This document shows, piece after piece, positions 6,165 to 16,300 of a DNA stretch of 21,070 nucleotides. The stretch covers positions 1 to 21,070 of the forward strand of contig JANQGC010000133.1 of assembly GCA_028277515.1 (NCBI GenBank). Reading direction: 5' to 3'. Both the position numbers and the translations under genes were made by a program. Source of the stretch: Anaerolineae bacterium (GTDB taxonomy: Bacteria; Chloroflexota; Anaerolineae; Promineifilales; Promineifilaceae). Below the pieces are notes generated by a model that worked only from the letters and a program-made list of their open reading frames with translations, searched no databases and was not told the DNA's origin. The first letter of the stretch is position 1, and each line of letters starts with the position of its first letter.

Positions 6165-8483
6165 TTACGGCGGTTCGGCCGTGTAGACGGGCGGTGGATC
6201 ATCACCCCCGTCATCGCCGCCACCACCATCATCGCCGCCGCCTCCGTCGCCACCGCCGCCGTTTCCACCCCCGCCACCATCATTTCCACCGCCGGGTGGG
6301 GGTGGGGGAACCGTGGGTAGAATAATCGGCGTGGGTGTGGGCGGGACGGGGGTCAACGTGGGAGCAACCGGAATCGTCGCTGCTACTTCGATGGCGGCCG
6401 TGCTCGAATCATCAACCATTTCGACGACCACATTAGAAATCCAACCACGCATTCCATCTTCAAATTCAACCAGGTACCAACTGCCGTCCCTATTCCTGGC
6501 GATGACGGACGCCGTATCGTCTGCGAAAACAGGTTGCAACACGGCGTAAATGACGCCTGGCCCGCGGCGCACATTGGCCGATGAGACGGCGACGCGCACG
6601 GTTGGCGCTTGCGATGCGGGTGTCTCCGTGGGCAGTTCAACTGTCGGGGTGGGTGGTTCTTCCGTGTCTTCTACGACGACAGCGGGCGCTGTGGTGGGTT
6701 CATCCGTCGGGGTGGGCGGTGCTGCGGTAGGTGGTGGTTCGGCCGTATCCGTGACCTGAACCCCGGCGGCGGACGCTTCACCCGATTCCTCGTTATTCTC
6801 AGCACCGATGGCGGCAATGGCTTCACCTCCTTGTTGGGGGGCAGTTTCCGCCTGTCCCGCATCGGCGCTGAACATATTAACTGCCGCGTAACCAATCCCG
6901 CCGCAAACAAGGAGTAAAACAATCACACCGGCAGCGATGAGCCAGATGGGTAACCCTCGTTTTTCTGCGGCGGGCGGGGAGGCGGAAGCTGGTTTGGGAG
7001 CTGCCTGCGGGGGAGGCGCGGCCACAGGTATTTGCGCGCCGGCGGTTGAGCCGGCCCCGGTAGCCATAGCGGCGGCAGGCGGCAAATCGAGCGATGTTTT
7101 CTCCAGATCGGGCTCCGCAGCGGCCGGGACGGGCGGCAGGTCCAAAGTCGTCGCATCCAGATCCGATTCTGCCGAGGCGGCGGGAGGCAGATCGAGGCTG
7201 GTTGCTTCTAGATCCGCAATGGCCGCTTCTTCTTCCGCGGCGCTTTCAACAGGCGGCAGGTCGAGGGTAGTTTTATCCAGATCGGGTTCTGCGGCGGTCG
7301 CCGCAGCAAGGCCAATGGCCCCGGCGGCGGCCAGGCCTGAGTTATCTTTTTCTTCTTCAGCGGATGCCTGGGGATCAACGGCCGTTGGTTGTTCCGATTC
7401 CGGGGTTGGCCGGGCCGGCTTCAGATTCGTTTCCGCCTGCTGCCTGAATTCGGCCGCATTGCCATAGTTGGGGTCGGCTTGCAGCACCTTGTCAAAGGCC
7501 AGGAGGGCGGCGGCCCATTCGGAACGGGACATCGCCTCTAACCCTTCGCGATAGTTTTGTTGGATGATCTGCGTGTCCGGCTTTTCCTCCGGCGGGGGCG
7601 GAGAGGATTCCTGGGGTTCCGGTGTTGGAATGAGTCCGGCGCCGGCTACCAGGGGTAGAAGTCCAGCTTCTGCATCCTGACGTAAAGCGATGCGCAGCGC
7701 GGAGGTGAAGTCCAGGATGCGCGCGTACCGCTCATTGGGATCTTTGGCCAACGCCTTTTGCAATACGGGATTAAATGTGCTGGGGATGGGATGCTGGTCC
7801 AGGTCGATTTCCGGCGGGGCGACATTGATGTGTTTGTACATCATCTGCGCCGTGTTACCCTGAAAGGGTAGATTGCCGGTCAGCGCCTCATAGATGACAA
7901 TGGCCAGAGAATATTGGTCGCTGCGGCCGTCAATCGACTGCCCAATGAATTGTTCGGGACTCATGTAGGCTGGCGTGCCGATGAATCCGCTACCGGTCAG
8001 TTGTGTGGCCGAGTCCAGCACTTTGGCAATGCCAAAATCGGAGAGGAAGGCCGAGCCATGTTCATCAAACAAAATATTGCCCGGTTTGATGTCACGATGG
8101 ATGATATTCCGGGCATGAGCGGCGTTGAGAGCATCACCAATACCTTCCAGGGCATCAATTAAGGCGGCTAAATTGAAATCTGGCTTGCCAATTTGCTCGC
8201 GAAGGGTGCCTCCCTTAAGGAGGCGCATGATAATGAATGGGCGCCCCTCATTTTGACCTACATCATAGATGGGAACGATGTGGGGATGTTCCAAGCGAGC
8301 GACAACACGCGCTTCTCTTTTGAAGCGCTCGGTGAAGTGTTCATCCTGGCTAAAATAGGCAGGCAACCATTTCAAAGCGACATCGCGCTGTATGTCGCGA
8401 TCCCAGGCAAGGTAAACGGTGCCCATCCCACCCGCGCCAATTTTTTCTAAAATCTGATAGCGATCGATGACATCATTTGCCAT
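6165..8483 (-). CDS. PknB-like transmembrane Ser/Thr kinase with SH3 domain
   Basis: The protein has 772 residues. The kinase domain (about 9-270) is complete: G-loop GAGGMG 16-21, Lys38 in VALKW, Glu57, HRDIKPGN 129-136, DFG 149-151, activation-loop Thr160/163/170 and TPAYMSPE. A TPR-like helical pair follows (about 308-352). The next segment (about 400-470) contains four copies of [DE]-[AK]-T-[TS]-L-D-L-P-P with Thr405, 428, 445 and 463, each with Asp at +3. One membrane helix (about 511-537) leads outside to a Thr/Pro-rich tether, a bacterial SH3 domain (about 627-690, SSANVRRGPG to GWISNVVVE) and a tail of Gly/Asp repeats (about 731-762). It presumably senses wall or surface state and phosphorylates cytoplasmic targets on Thr. 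The FHA-ABC transporter on the same strand is the obvious candidate reader. The start ATG at 8483 lies divergent from the megasynthase gene. Confidence 0.93.
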   Translation of the reverse strand: MANDVIDRYQILEKIGAGGMGTVYLAWDRDIQRDVALKWLPAYFSQDEHFTERFKREARVVARLEHPHIVPIYDVGQNEGRPFIIMRLLKGGTLREQIGKPDFNLAALIDALEGIGDALNAAHARNIIHRDIKPGNILFDEHGSAFLSDFGIAKVLDSATQLTGSGFIGTPAYMSPEQFIGQSIDGRSDQYSLAIVIYEALTGNLPFQGNTAQMMYKHINVAPPEIDLDQHPIPSTFNPVLQKALAKDPNERYARILDFTSALRIALRQDAEAGLLPLVAGAGLIPTPEPQESSPPPPEEKPDTQIIQQNYREGLEAMSRSEWAAALLAFDKVLQADPNYGNAAEFRQQAETNLKPARPTPESEQPTAVDPQASAEEEKDNSGLAAAGAIGLAAATAAEPDLDKTTLDLPPVESAAEEEAAIADLEATSLDLPPAASAESDLDATTLDLPPVPAAAEPDLEKTSLDLPPAAAMATGAGSTAGAQIPVAAPPPQAAPKPASASPPAAEKRGLPIWLIAAGVIVLLLVCGGIGYAAVNMFSADAGQAETAPQQGGEAIAAIGAENNEESGEASAAGVQVTDTAEPPPTAAPPTPTDEPTTAPAVVVEDTEEPPTPTVELPTETPASQAPTVRVAVSSANVRRGPGVIYAVLQPVFADDTASVIARNRDGSWYLVEFEDGMRGWISNVVVEMVDDSSTAAIEVAATIPVAPTLTPVPPTPTPIILPTVPPPPPGGGNDGGGGGNGGGGDGGGGDDGGGGDDGGDDPPPVYTAEPP

Positions 8484-8499
8484 GTAACAAACCCAATCG

Positions 8500-8552
8500 A
8501 TTATAAAAAATTCTTAGCCAATTCAGTATAACATAAAATCGAGTTATTGCAG
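8500..8552 (-). promoter_or_regulatory. Candidate promoter of the kinase gene
   Basis: On the minus strand an extended -10 (TGTTATACT) occupies 8533-8525, with a weak CTGCAA-like -35 17 bp upstream (8552-8547). A second perfect TATAAT lies at 8505-8500, only about 17 nt from the start codon, so it is a less likely -10. Motifs are seen; use is inferred. Confidence 0.35.
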
Positions 8553-8575
8553 TAAAGGGGTTCTAATCATAAAAT
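8547..8575 (+). promoter_or_regulatory. Candidate sigma70-type promoter of the megasynthase operon
   Basis: TTGCAG (8547-8552), a 17-bp spacer and TAAAAT (8570-8575) form a fair -35/-10 pair on the plus strand. Transcription would begin near 8582 and leave a leader of about 47 nt before the ATG at 8629. The -35 overlaps the weak -35 of the divergent kinase promoter, so the two may interfere with or share control. Confidence 0.4.
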
Positions 8576-8628
8576 TACGGGTTTGTGGAAGAGGGTTTGT
8601 AATTTGTGAATAATTGAAACTTGCGAAT

Positions 8629-10359
8629 ATGGTTCAAAAATATACACATGACAACCCATTCAACCAGGCGACTTTGGTGCAAATGCTGAGAAGCCGGGCA
8701 TTAGATTATCCGCACAAAACGGCCGTAATCTTTCTAGGGGATGGGGAGCAAGAAGAAGCCAGTGTTACGTATGCCGAGCTAGACCAGAGCGCGCGTGCTG
8801 TGGCTGCCTGGCTACAGCAGAAGCGTGTCGATCAGGGCAGCCAGGCGTTGCTGCTTTATCCGTCCGGCCTGGATTTTATCATTGCCTTTTTTGGTTGTTT
8901 GTATGCCGGGGTGGTGGCGGTTCCCATTTATCCACCGAGATTAAACCGGCCGTCCCCGCGCATCCAGTCTGTAGTTGCCGACTCTGAAGCAACCGTTGCC
9001 TTGACGACCACTCAAATCTATAAAGGTCTGGAGCGCCGTTTCTCGCAAATGCCTATCCTGGCCGATTTGCGCTGGCTGGACACGGAAAGCATGCCTGGCA
9101 ATTTGCACGAGCAGTGGCGCGAGCCGGTTATTGACAGGAACAAACTGGCCTTTTTGCAGTATACTTCCGGATCAACTGGCTCTCCCAAGGGTGTGATGGT
9201 GTCGCACGGCAATTTGATGCACAACCTGGAAATGATCCGCCGGGCATTTCACTTGAAATCCAATGATATAGGAGTATTCTGGCTCCCCAACTACCATGAT
9301 ATGGGATTGATCGGCGGTATTTTGGAGCCGTTTTATGTGGCCGGCTCGACGGTTCTCATGGCCCCCGCGGCCTTTTTGCAACGTCCTGTGCGCTGGTTGA
9401 AGGCTATCAGCCGCTATAAAGCAAACATCAGCGGCGCGCCTAATTTCGCCTATCAATTGTGCCTGGAAAAGATCAGCGAAGAACATAAGCAGGAACTTGA
9501 TTTAAGCAGTTGGCGGGTGGCCTTCTGCGGCGCTGAACCGATTCGCCCGGAGACATTGAACCGGTTTGCGATCGCCTTCGCCGGCCAGGGATTCAAAAGA
9601 AATGCTTATTATCCATGTTATGGCCTGGCTGAAGGAACATTGATCGTTTCCGGTGCGGAAGGGCCGGCCGAGCCGGTTGTCAACAGCTTTAGCACTCACG
9701 AGTTGGCCCAGGACAGGGTTGTCCCGGTTTCTCAGCATGCCGACGGGGCGATAAGCATGGTTTCCTGTGGAAAGGCCATGCTAGGCCAGGAGATTCTCAT
9801 TGTCGATCCACACACATTGCGGCGCTGCCCGGCCAACCAGGTTGGGGAGATTTGGGTCAGGGGAGACAGCGTGGCCCAGGGCTACTGGCGCAAGCCGGAG
9901 GTCAATCAGCAAATTTTTCAAGCCTATCCGGCCGAGGTTGAAGACGGTCCCTATTTACGCACCGGCGATCTGGGCTTCTTGTACGAAGACAATTTGTATG
10001 TGACCGGCCGTTTGAAGGATTTAATCATCATCCACGGCCGAAACCATTACCCGCAAGATATTGAATTCACGGTCGGCCGCTGCCATCCCGCTTTGGCCGA
10101 GGAGATGGGCGCTGCCTTTTCAGTATCCTTCGATGGTCAGGAAAAGTTGGTGATTGTCAATGAAGTCACCCGCCGCCATCGCCGGGCGGATGTGGAAGCG
10201 GTGGCGGCGGCTGTGCGCCGCGCGGTGGCCCTGGAACACCAGCTCCAGATTCATGCCCTAGTGCTGATCAAACCATTGTCGATCCCCCGAACTTCCAGCG
10301 GCAAGATCATCCGCCACGCCTGCAAACAGGGCTATCTTGATGGTTCTTTAAAAGTCGTC
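8629..10359 (+). other. FAAL domain (fatty acyl-AMP ligase)
   Basis: This adenylation-type loading domain carries the P-loop-like motif [11 protein letters not shown] (about residue 178), the FAAL-typical stretch [24 protein letters not shown] (here ending YVAGS), then [28 protein letters not shown], the hinge [15 protein letters not shown] and the C-terminal TSSGKIIR lysine motif. FAALs activate free fatty acids as acyl-AMP and pass them to an ACP in place of CoA, and an ACP follows directly. Acyl-chain preference cannot be read from the sequence. Confidence 0.92.
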
Positions 10360-13300
10360 GCGCAGTGGTCAGCCGGGCAGGAATGGGGAGTGCCGGAGGA
10401 AGTTGAACCGGCCGCCGAACCGGCTGAGAAGAAGGACCGCGCCGCTATCGCTGCCTGGTTGGCCGAAGAATTGGCCAGGCGGCTGCGCATCAACCGCTCG
10501 CGCATCGACCGGCGAACCCCTTTTGTTGATTACGGACTGGATTCCGTTCAGGCGGTCAATATGACCGGAGACCTGGAAAATTGGCTCGGCCGTCCCCTTT
10601 CACCGACCCTGGTCTGGGATTTTCCAACGATCGACGACCTGGCCCGCCATTTGGCCGGTGCGGATGAGCAGCAAGGGGAAAAAGAAAAGAAGGCCAGGTG
10701 GGATAGAGAGCCAGTCGCTGTGGTCGGCATTGGCTGCCGATTTCCCGGCGTGGAAGGGCCTGATGCTTTCTGGCAGATGCTAAATGACGGCCAGGATGCT
10801 ATTTCTGAGGTGCCGGCCGATCGTTGGGACAAGGCGGCTTATTACGTCCCCGGCGAGGAGCCACAGCCGGGCAAAATGAACACGAAATGGGGCGGCTTTT
10901 TAGTAGATATTGACCATTTTGATGCCTCATTTTTTGCCATCTCGCCGCGGGAAGCGACGCGTATGGACCCGCAGCAGCGCCTGTTGTTGGAAGTGGCTTG
11001 GCAGGCGCTGGAGCATGGCGGCCAACATCCGGTCGATTTGCGGGGCAAAGCCGCGGGTGTTTTCATCGGCATCAGCAGTTCCGATTACTCGCGGCGGCAG
11101 TACAGCGATCCTGAACTGATTGACGCTTATGCCGGAACGGGGAACGCGCACAGCGTGGCTGCCAACCGCCTCTCTTATGCACTGGACCTGCGTGGGCCAA
11201 GTATGGCCATAGATACGGCCTGCTCTTCCTCGCTGGTGGCCACCCACCTGGCCATGAACAGCCTGCTTAACGGGGAGAGTGATGTGGCTCTGGCCGGCGG
11301 GGTCAATTTGCTGCTGGAACCGGATTTGACAATCACTTTTTCTCAAGCGCGGATGATGGCTGCTGACGGCCGCTGTAAAACCTTTGACGCGCGCGCCGAT
11401 GGGTATGTGCGCGGTGAGGGCTGCGGCATCCTGGTCTTGAAGCGCCTGTCCGACGCCGAACGGGATGGGGACAATATCCTGGCCTTGCTGCATGGCTCGG
11501 CCGTTAACCAGGACGGCCGCTCTAATGGCTTGACCGCACCCAATGGACCTGCCCAACAGGCGGTCATTCGCCGCGCACTGAATGCCGCGGGTGCGCAAGC
11601 CAAAGATATCAGCTATATCGAGGCGCATGGCACGGGCACACCCCTGGGTGATCCCATTGAAGTGCAATCGCTGCAAGGGGTGCTGGATGGTGAGGGTGAC
11701 GCGCCTCCGGTCAGCCTTGGCTCGGTGAAGACCAATGTTGGCCACCTGGAAGCGGCGGCCGGCGTGGCCGGTTTAATCAAAACCATCCTGGCCTTACAGC
11801 ATGAGCGTATTCCATCCCATCTACATTATCATGAAATCAACCCGCATATCGATCTGGAAGGATCGCGGCTGCGGATCAGCGGCGATCCCATCCCCTGGAC
11901 AAGGGGTGATCGGCAGCGCCTGGCCGGCGTCAGTTCTTTTGGCTTTGGCGGCACAAACGCGCATATTATTGTCGGCGAGGGGCCGCCTCTCCAACCGGCC
12001 GGCCGAACGCCGCAAACCCATTTGTTTACCCTGTCGGCGCGGGATGAAAAGGCGCTGCATGAACTGGCCGGCAAATATGTTACCTATTTTGAGAGTAACC
12101 CTGACCTGGATCTAGCCGGCGTCAGCTATACAGTGAACACCGGCCGGGTAGATTTTGACAAACGTTTGGCCGTGACTGCGGACTCCATTGAGGAATTAGC
12201 CCGGAAACTGAGAACTGATAACTGGGAACTGGGAACTGAGAAATGGGAACTGAGAACGGCGTTTCTTTTCACCGGACAAGGTTCGCAGATTGCTGGGATG
12301 GGACGGGGGTTATTTGAAACAGAGCCGGTCTTCCGGGATGCCTTGGAGAAGTGCGCGGCCGTCTTAGATGATCAAATGGATAGACCTTTATTTGAAGTCA
12401 TTTTCCCAGACAGGGGTAATGAAGCGCTCCTCAACCAGACGACTTATACCCAGCCGGCGTTGTTTGCTGTTGAATATGCCCTGGCCCAATTGTGGCGTTC
12501 GTGGGGTGTTGAACCAGATGTAGTCATAGGCCACAGCGTTGGTGAAGTTGTAGCCGCCGTCATCGCCGGCATCATGAGCCTGGAAGACGGTTTGCGATTA
12601 ATAGCTACTCGCGGGCGCTTGATGGGTGACCTGCCCTCCGGCGGCGGTATGGCCGCTTTATTCACCGGCGAAGAACAGGTGCAGGAGGCTATTGCGCCTT
12701 ACGTTGTTGACTTATCCCTGGCGGCGATCAATGGGCCGGGTAGTGTGGTCATTTCCGGCAAGGAGAGAACGCTGAAGGTTGTGCTGCAACAGTTGGCGCG
12801 GGAAGGAGTTGAATCACGGCCGTTGCCGGTCTCACACGCTTTCCACTCCCCGCTGATGGACCCAATCCTGGAACCTATGCGGCAAGCGGCATCAGGTATC
12901 CATTTTCGGCCGCCAACAATACCCTTTGTATCCAATCTCAGCGGGAGTCTCCTGCATAATGCGCCCGATGCCGATTATTGGGCCGATCACGTGCGCCAGC
13001 CGGTGCAGTTCCACGCGGGCATGAAGGCTCTGGCTGAATTGGGGACGACGGTATTCCTGGAAATAGGACCCCAGCCCCACTTGACGGGCATGGGTAAGCA
13101 CATTCTGAAAGAAAATGGCCGACAGGAAGGTCGAAAAGCCTTGTGGCTGCCCTCCCTGCGGCCCAAACAGGCGGATCGGGATGTGATGCTGAACAGCCTG
13201 GGCCGGCTGTATGAGGCCGGACTCGATGTGCAGTGGTCCCATTTTTACGGGGGAAGGCGACCCCGGAAGGTTCCTTTGCCCACTTATCCATTCCAACGAG

Positions 13301-16300
13301 AACGGTATTGGCTGGAGATTGAGGAAAGGCAGGAATGGCGGCCCCGGTTGTCCAAAGCTCAGCAGGGCAATGTGCGCCGTTTGCATACGGCCGTGCCCCT
13401 CTTTGAATCCCGGTTAGATTTGGATGATGCCGCCGGGAAAAAGCAAATTCTGTATGAGAACAGCCTGGCCATTGCCCGCCTGTTTTGGGATGAGGGGCAG
13501 CACCAGGTGATTGATTTGAGTCTGACCGGCCGTTTGGCGGATGCCGATGGTGTTGTCCTGACCCAGACAACCTTAAGCGCGAGCAGCGGGGAGAGTGCTT
13601 TCTTACAAACATTCGGCGCGGCCGAAGAGGGTGAATCGTGGGTTTTGTTGGCCAGCGGCCAAATCCAGCGTGGTGGGGTCGAATTGCCATCTGATCTGGC
13701 CGATCTTGAGCGGGTTGAAACAAATGATGACGGCCTGCCTGATCTGGCAGCGCCGGCCGAGGCTTATATCCCCTACTTGCAGCGGATTGTGGCGGCCGTC
13801 CTGGATTTGAACCGGGATCGTGTGGCTTTAAACCAGCCCTTGGAGAGTTTGGGTCTTGATTCCTTGATGGCTATCGAGCTTAGAAACCGGGTGCAGACGG
13901 AGCTGCAAATTGATTTGCCGTTGGTTGATCTGCTGCAAGGGCCGACAATTGAACAGCTGGCAGCCCGGCTGCCCGGCCTGCGCGAAGCACAGCCGCAACA
14001 GATAGCGATTCAGCCGCTGAGCGATACTGCTGAGCCGGGACCGTTGAGCTATGGCCAGCAGGCGATGTGGGTGCTGCACCAGCTTCTACCCCAGGATGTC
14101 TCTTTTAATGTGGCCGGAGCGGCCCGGTTGAACGGCCGGTTGGATGCGCAAGCCCTGCGCCGGGCTACGGCAAAGTTGATCGCCCGTCATGGGGCGCTGC
14201 GGACCACGTTCAGCACCAGTGACGGCCGGCCACAGCAGCAGATCCAGGAGGAAGTGCCCGTAGACAAAGTCTTCTCCACCATAGATGCCGCGGGCTGGGA
14301 AGGGGATAAGCTGGGCAATTTCTTACAGCAGGAAGCACACAGGCCCTTTAACCTGGAACATGGCCCGCTGATGCGCCTGGTCCTGCTACGGCAGGGAGAT
14401 CACCAACACGTCCTCTTGCTGGCGCTCAACCACCTGATTACGGACTTCTGGTCGATGGCCTTACTGGTCCAGGAGCTTTATCAATTTTATACGGCCGAGG
14501 TGCAGGGTCTCACGTTGGATCTGCCCGCGCCCACTCTGAATATGGCCGACTATGCGCTCTGGCAGGCGCAGATGCTGGCCGGCCCAGAGGGGGAAAAGCA
14601 CCGCAGCTACTGGCATGAACAGCTATCCGGCGCTCTGCCGCGCCTGGATTTGCCCAGCGATCGGCCGCGCCCGGCGCTGCTGACCTTTGAAGGGGATATG
14701 GTGACGCGTCACCTGTCGCCGGCATTAACCGAAAAAATAAAAAACCTTAGCGCTGGCGCAGGAGCGACCCTGGCTACAGCTTTGCTGGCCGCCTTCCAAA
14801 CATTGCTGCATCGCCTCACTGGACAGGACGATTTGTTGGTGGGGTCGGTAATTGCCGGACGAGAACGGCCGGAACTGCAGGATTTGGCCGGCTATCTGAT
14901 CAATTCCGTGGCCATTCGCGCCGATTTTTCCGGGGAGCAGGCACCCACTTTTAACGAAGTGTTAGCGCAAACAAGACAGACGATGTTGGAAGCGATGGCT
15001 CATCAAGAATACCCGCTGCCTTTGCTGGCCGAAGAGTTGGCCACCAGCGGGGGGGCAAGCCTGGACCCCAGCCGCCCGCCATTGTTCGAGACGATGTTCA
15101 TCATGCAGCGCGCCCAGGTTTTGGATGGTGAAGGGCTGAGCGCCTTCGCCTTAGGTGTACCCGGGGCCAGGTTGGATCTGGGTGACTTACAGGTTGATTC
15201 TATGCCCCTGGGCGGCCTGCCGGCCCAATTTGATATGACCTTGATGATGGCCGAGGTGGATAGAGGATTGGCGGCTGCTTTGCATTACAACAGGCAGTTG
15301 TTTGACGAGTCAACCGTGCGTCGTTTGCTGGATCATTTGGAACAGCTCTTGCAGACCGTGGTCGAGCAGCCGGAGCAGCCGGTCAATGAAGTTGATCTCC
15401 TGCCGGTCGCGGAGCGACAAAGGCTACTTTATCAGTGGAATGGAACGGCCGCCCCTTATCCAGACGATAAGACGCTACACCAGTTATTCTTCGAGCAGGC
15501 GCAAAGAACACCGGGAGCAATCGCCCTGCATTTTGAAGGCCGGCATTGGACCTATGCCCAGTTAGATGGGCGGGCGGCTAAAGCGGCCCACCGTTTGCAG
15601 CAAATGGGTGTGGGCCGGGGAGCGCTGGTTGCAATCTATATGGAGCGTTCTTTGGAGATGATGGCCGGATTGTTGGGCATTTTGCAAGCCGGCGGGGCAT
15701 ATATCCCGCTCGATCCTGATTTTCCGGCAGAACGGCTCGATCTCATGTTGGATGATGCGCAGCCCCTGGTCTTGCTCACCCAGCAATCGCTGGTGGGGAA
15801 AATCGAACCACCTGAGGGAACGGCCGTTTGCCTGATTGAAGAAACCTGCCAATTGGATCCTGTACAAGCTATTGCGCACCCCGCCGGACCGGAAGATCGC
15901 GCCTATGTGATTTATACATCCGGTTCCACCGGCAAGCCCAAAGGGGTGCAGATTTCAAACCGCGCCGCCGTGAATTTCTTATGGTCGATGAGCAATGAGC
16001 CGGGGATTTCTGCTGAAGATAATTTGCTGGCGGTGACCACGCTCTCTTTTGATATCGCATTGTTGGAGCTTTTCCTGCCTTTAATCCACGGGGCGCAGGT
16101 AACAATTGCTTCACGCCAACTGGCGATGGATGGCTATTTGCTGGGCCAGATGATCCGGCAAGCGAATATCAGCATCATGCAAGCCACGCCGGCGACCTGG
16201 CGGCTGCTGTTGGAAGCGGGCTGGCAAGGCAAGAAAGATTTGGTGATTTTGTGCGGTGGGGAAGCATTACAGCCGGACCTGGCACAGAAGCTCCTGCCAC

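Larger units (their letters stand above)
8487..8600. repeat. Octamer GGGTTTGT, three copies in the divergent region
   Basis: GGGTTTGT occurs at 8579-8586 and 8593-8600 (14 bp apart, same orientation, over the predicted start of transcription of the megasynthase operon), and inverted as ACAAACCC at 8487-8494 just upstream of the kinase start codon. This could be a binding site for a regulator acting on both genes, or chance in a short region. Confidence 0.35.

Noticed and set aside
8614..8628. TTG at 8614 as the megasynthase start
   Set aside because: GAGGG lies about 18 nt upstream, too far for a Shine-Dalgarno, and an ATG follows 5 codons later; not fully excluded.
8629..10359. First domain as an acyl-CoA ligase
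   Set aside because: FAAL-type sequence pattern and a directly fused ACP favour acyl-AMP transfer to the carrier protein.
10927..11745. 272-codon open frame on the minus strand
   Set aside because: It lies entirely antisense to the KS domain with its active-site motifs; its Arg/Gln/Ala-rich protein resembles no family.
12206..12257. Repeat array as CRISPR-like
   Set aside because: Units are 7 bp with no spacers and lie inside a coding frame.
12938..13723. 261-codon open frame on the minus strand
   Set aside because: Antisense to the AT domain and post-AT linker; Pro/His/Arg-rich translation typical of a shadow frame.
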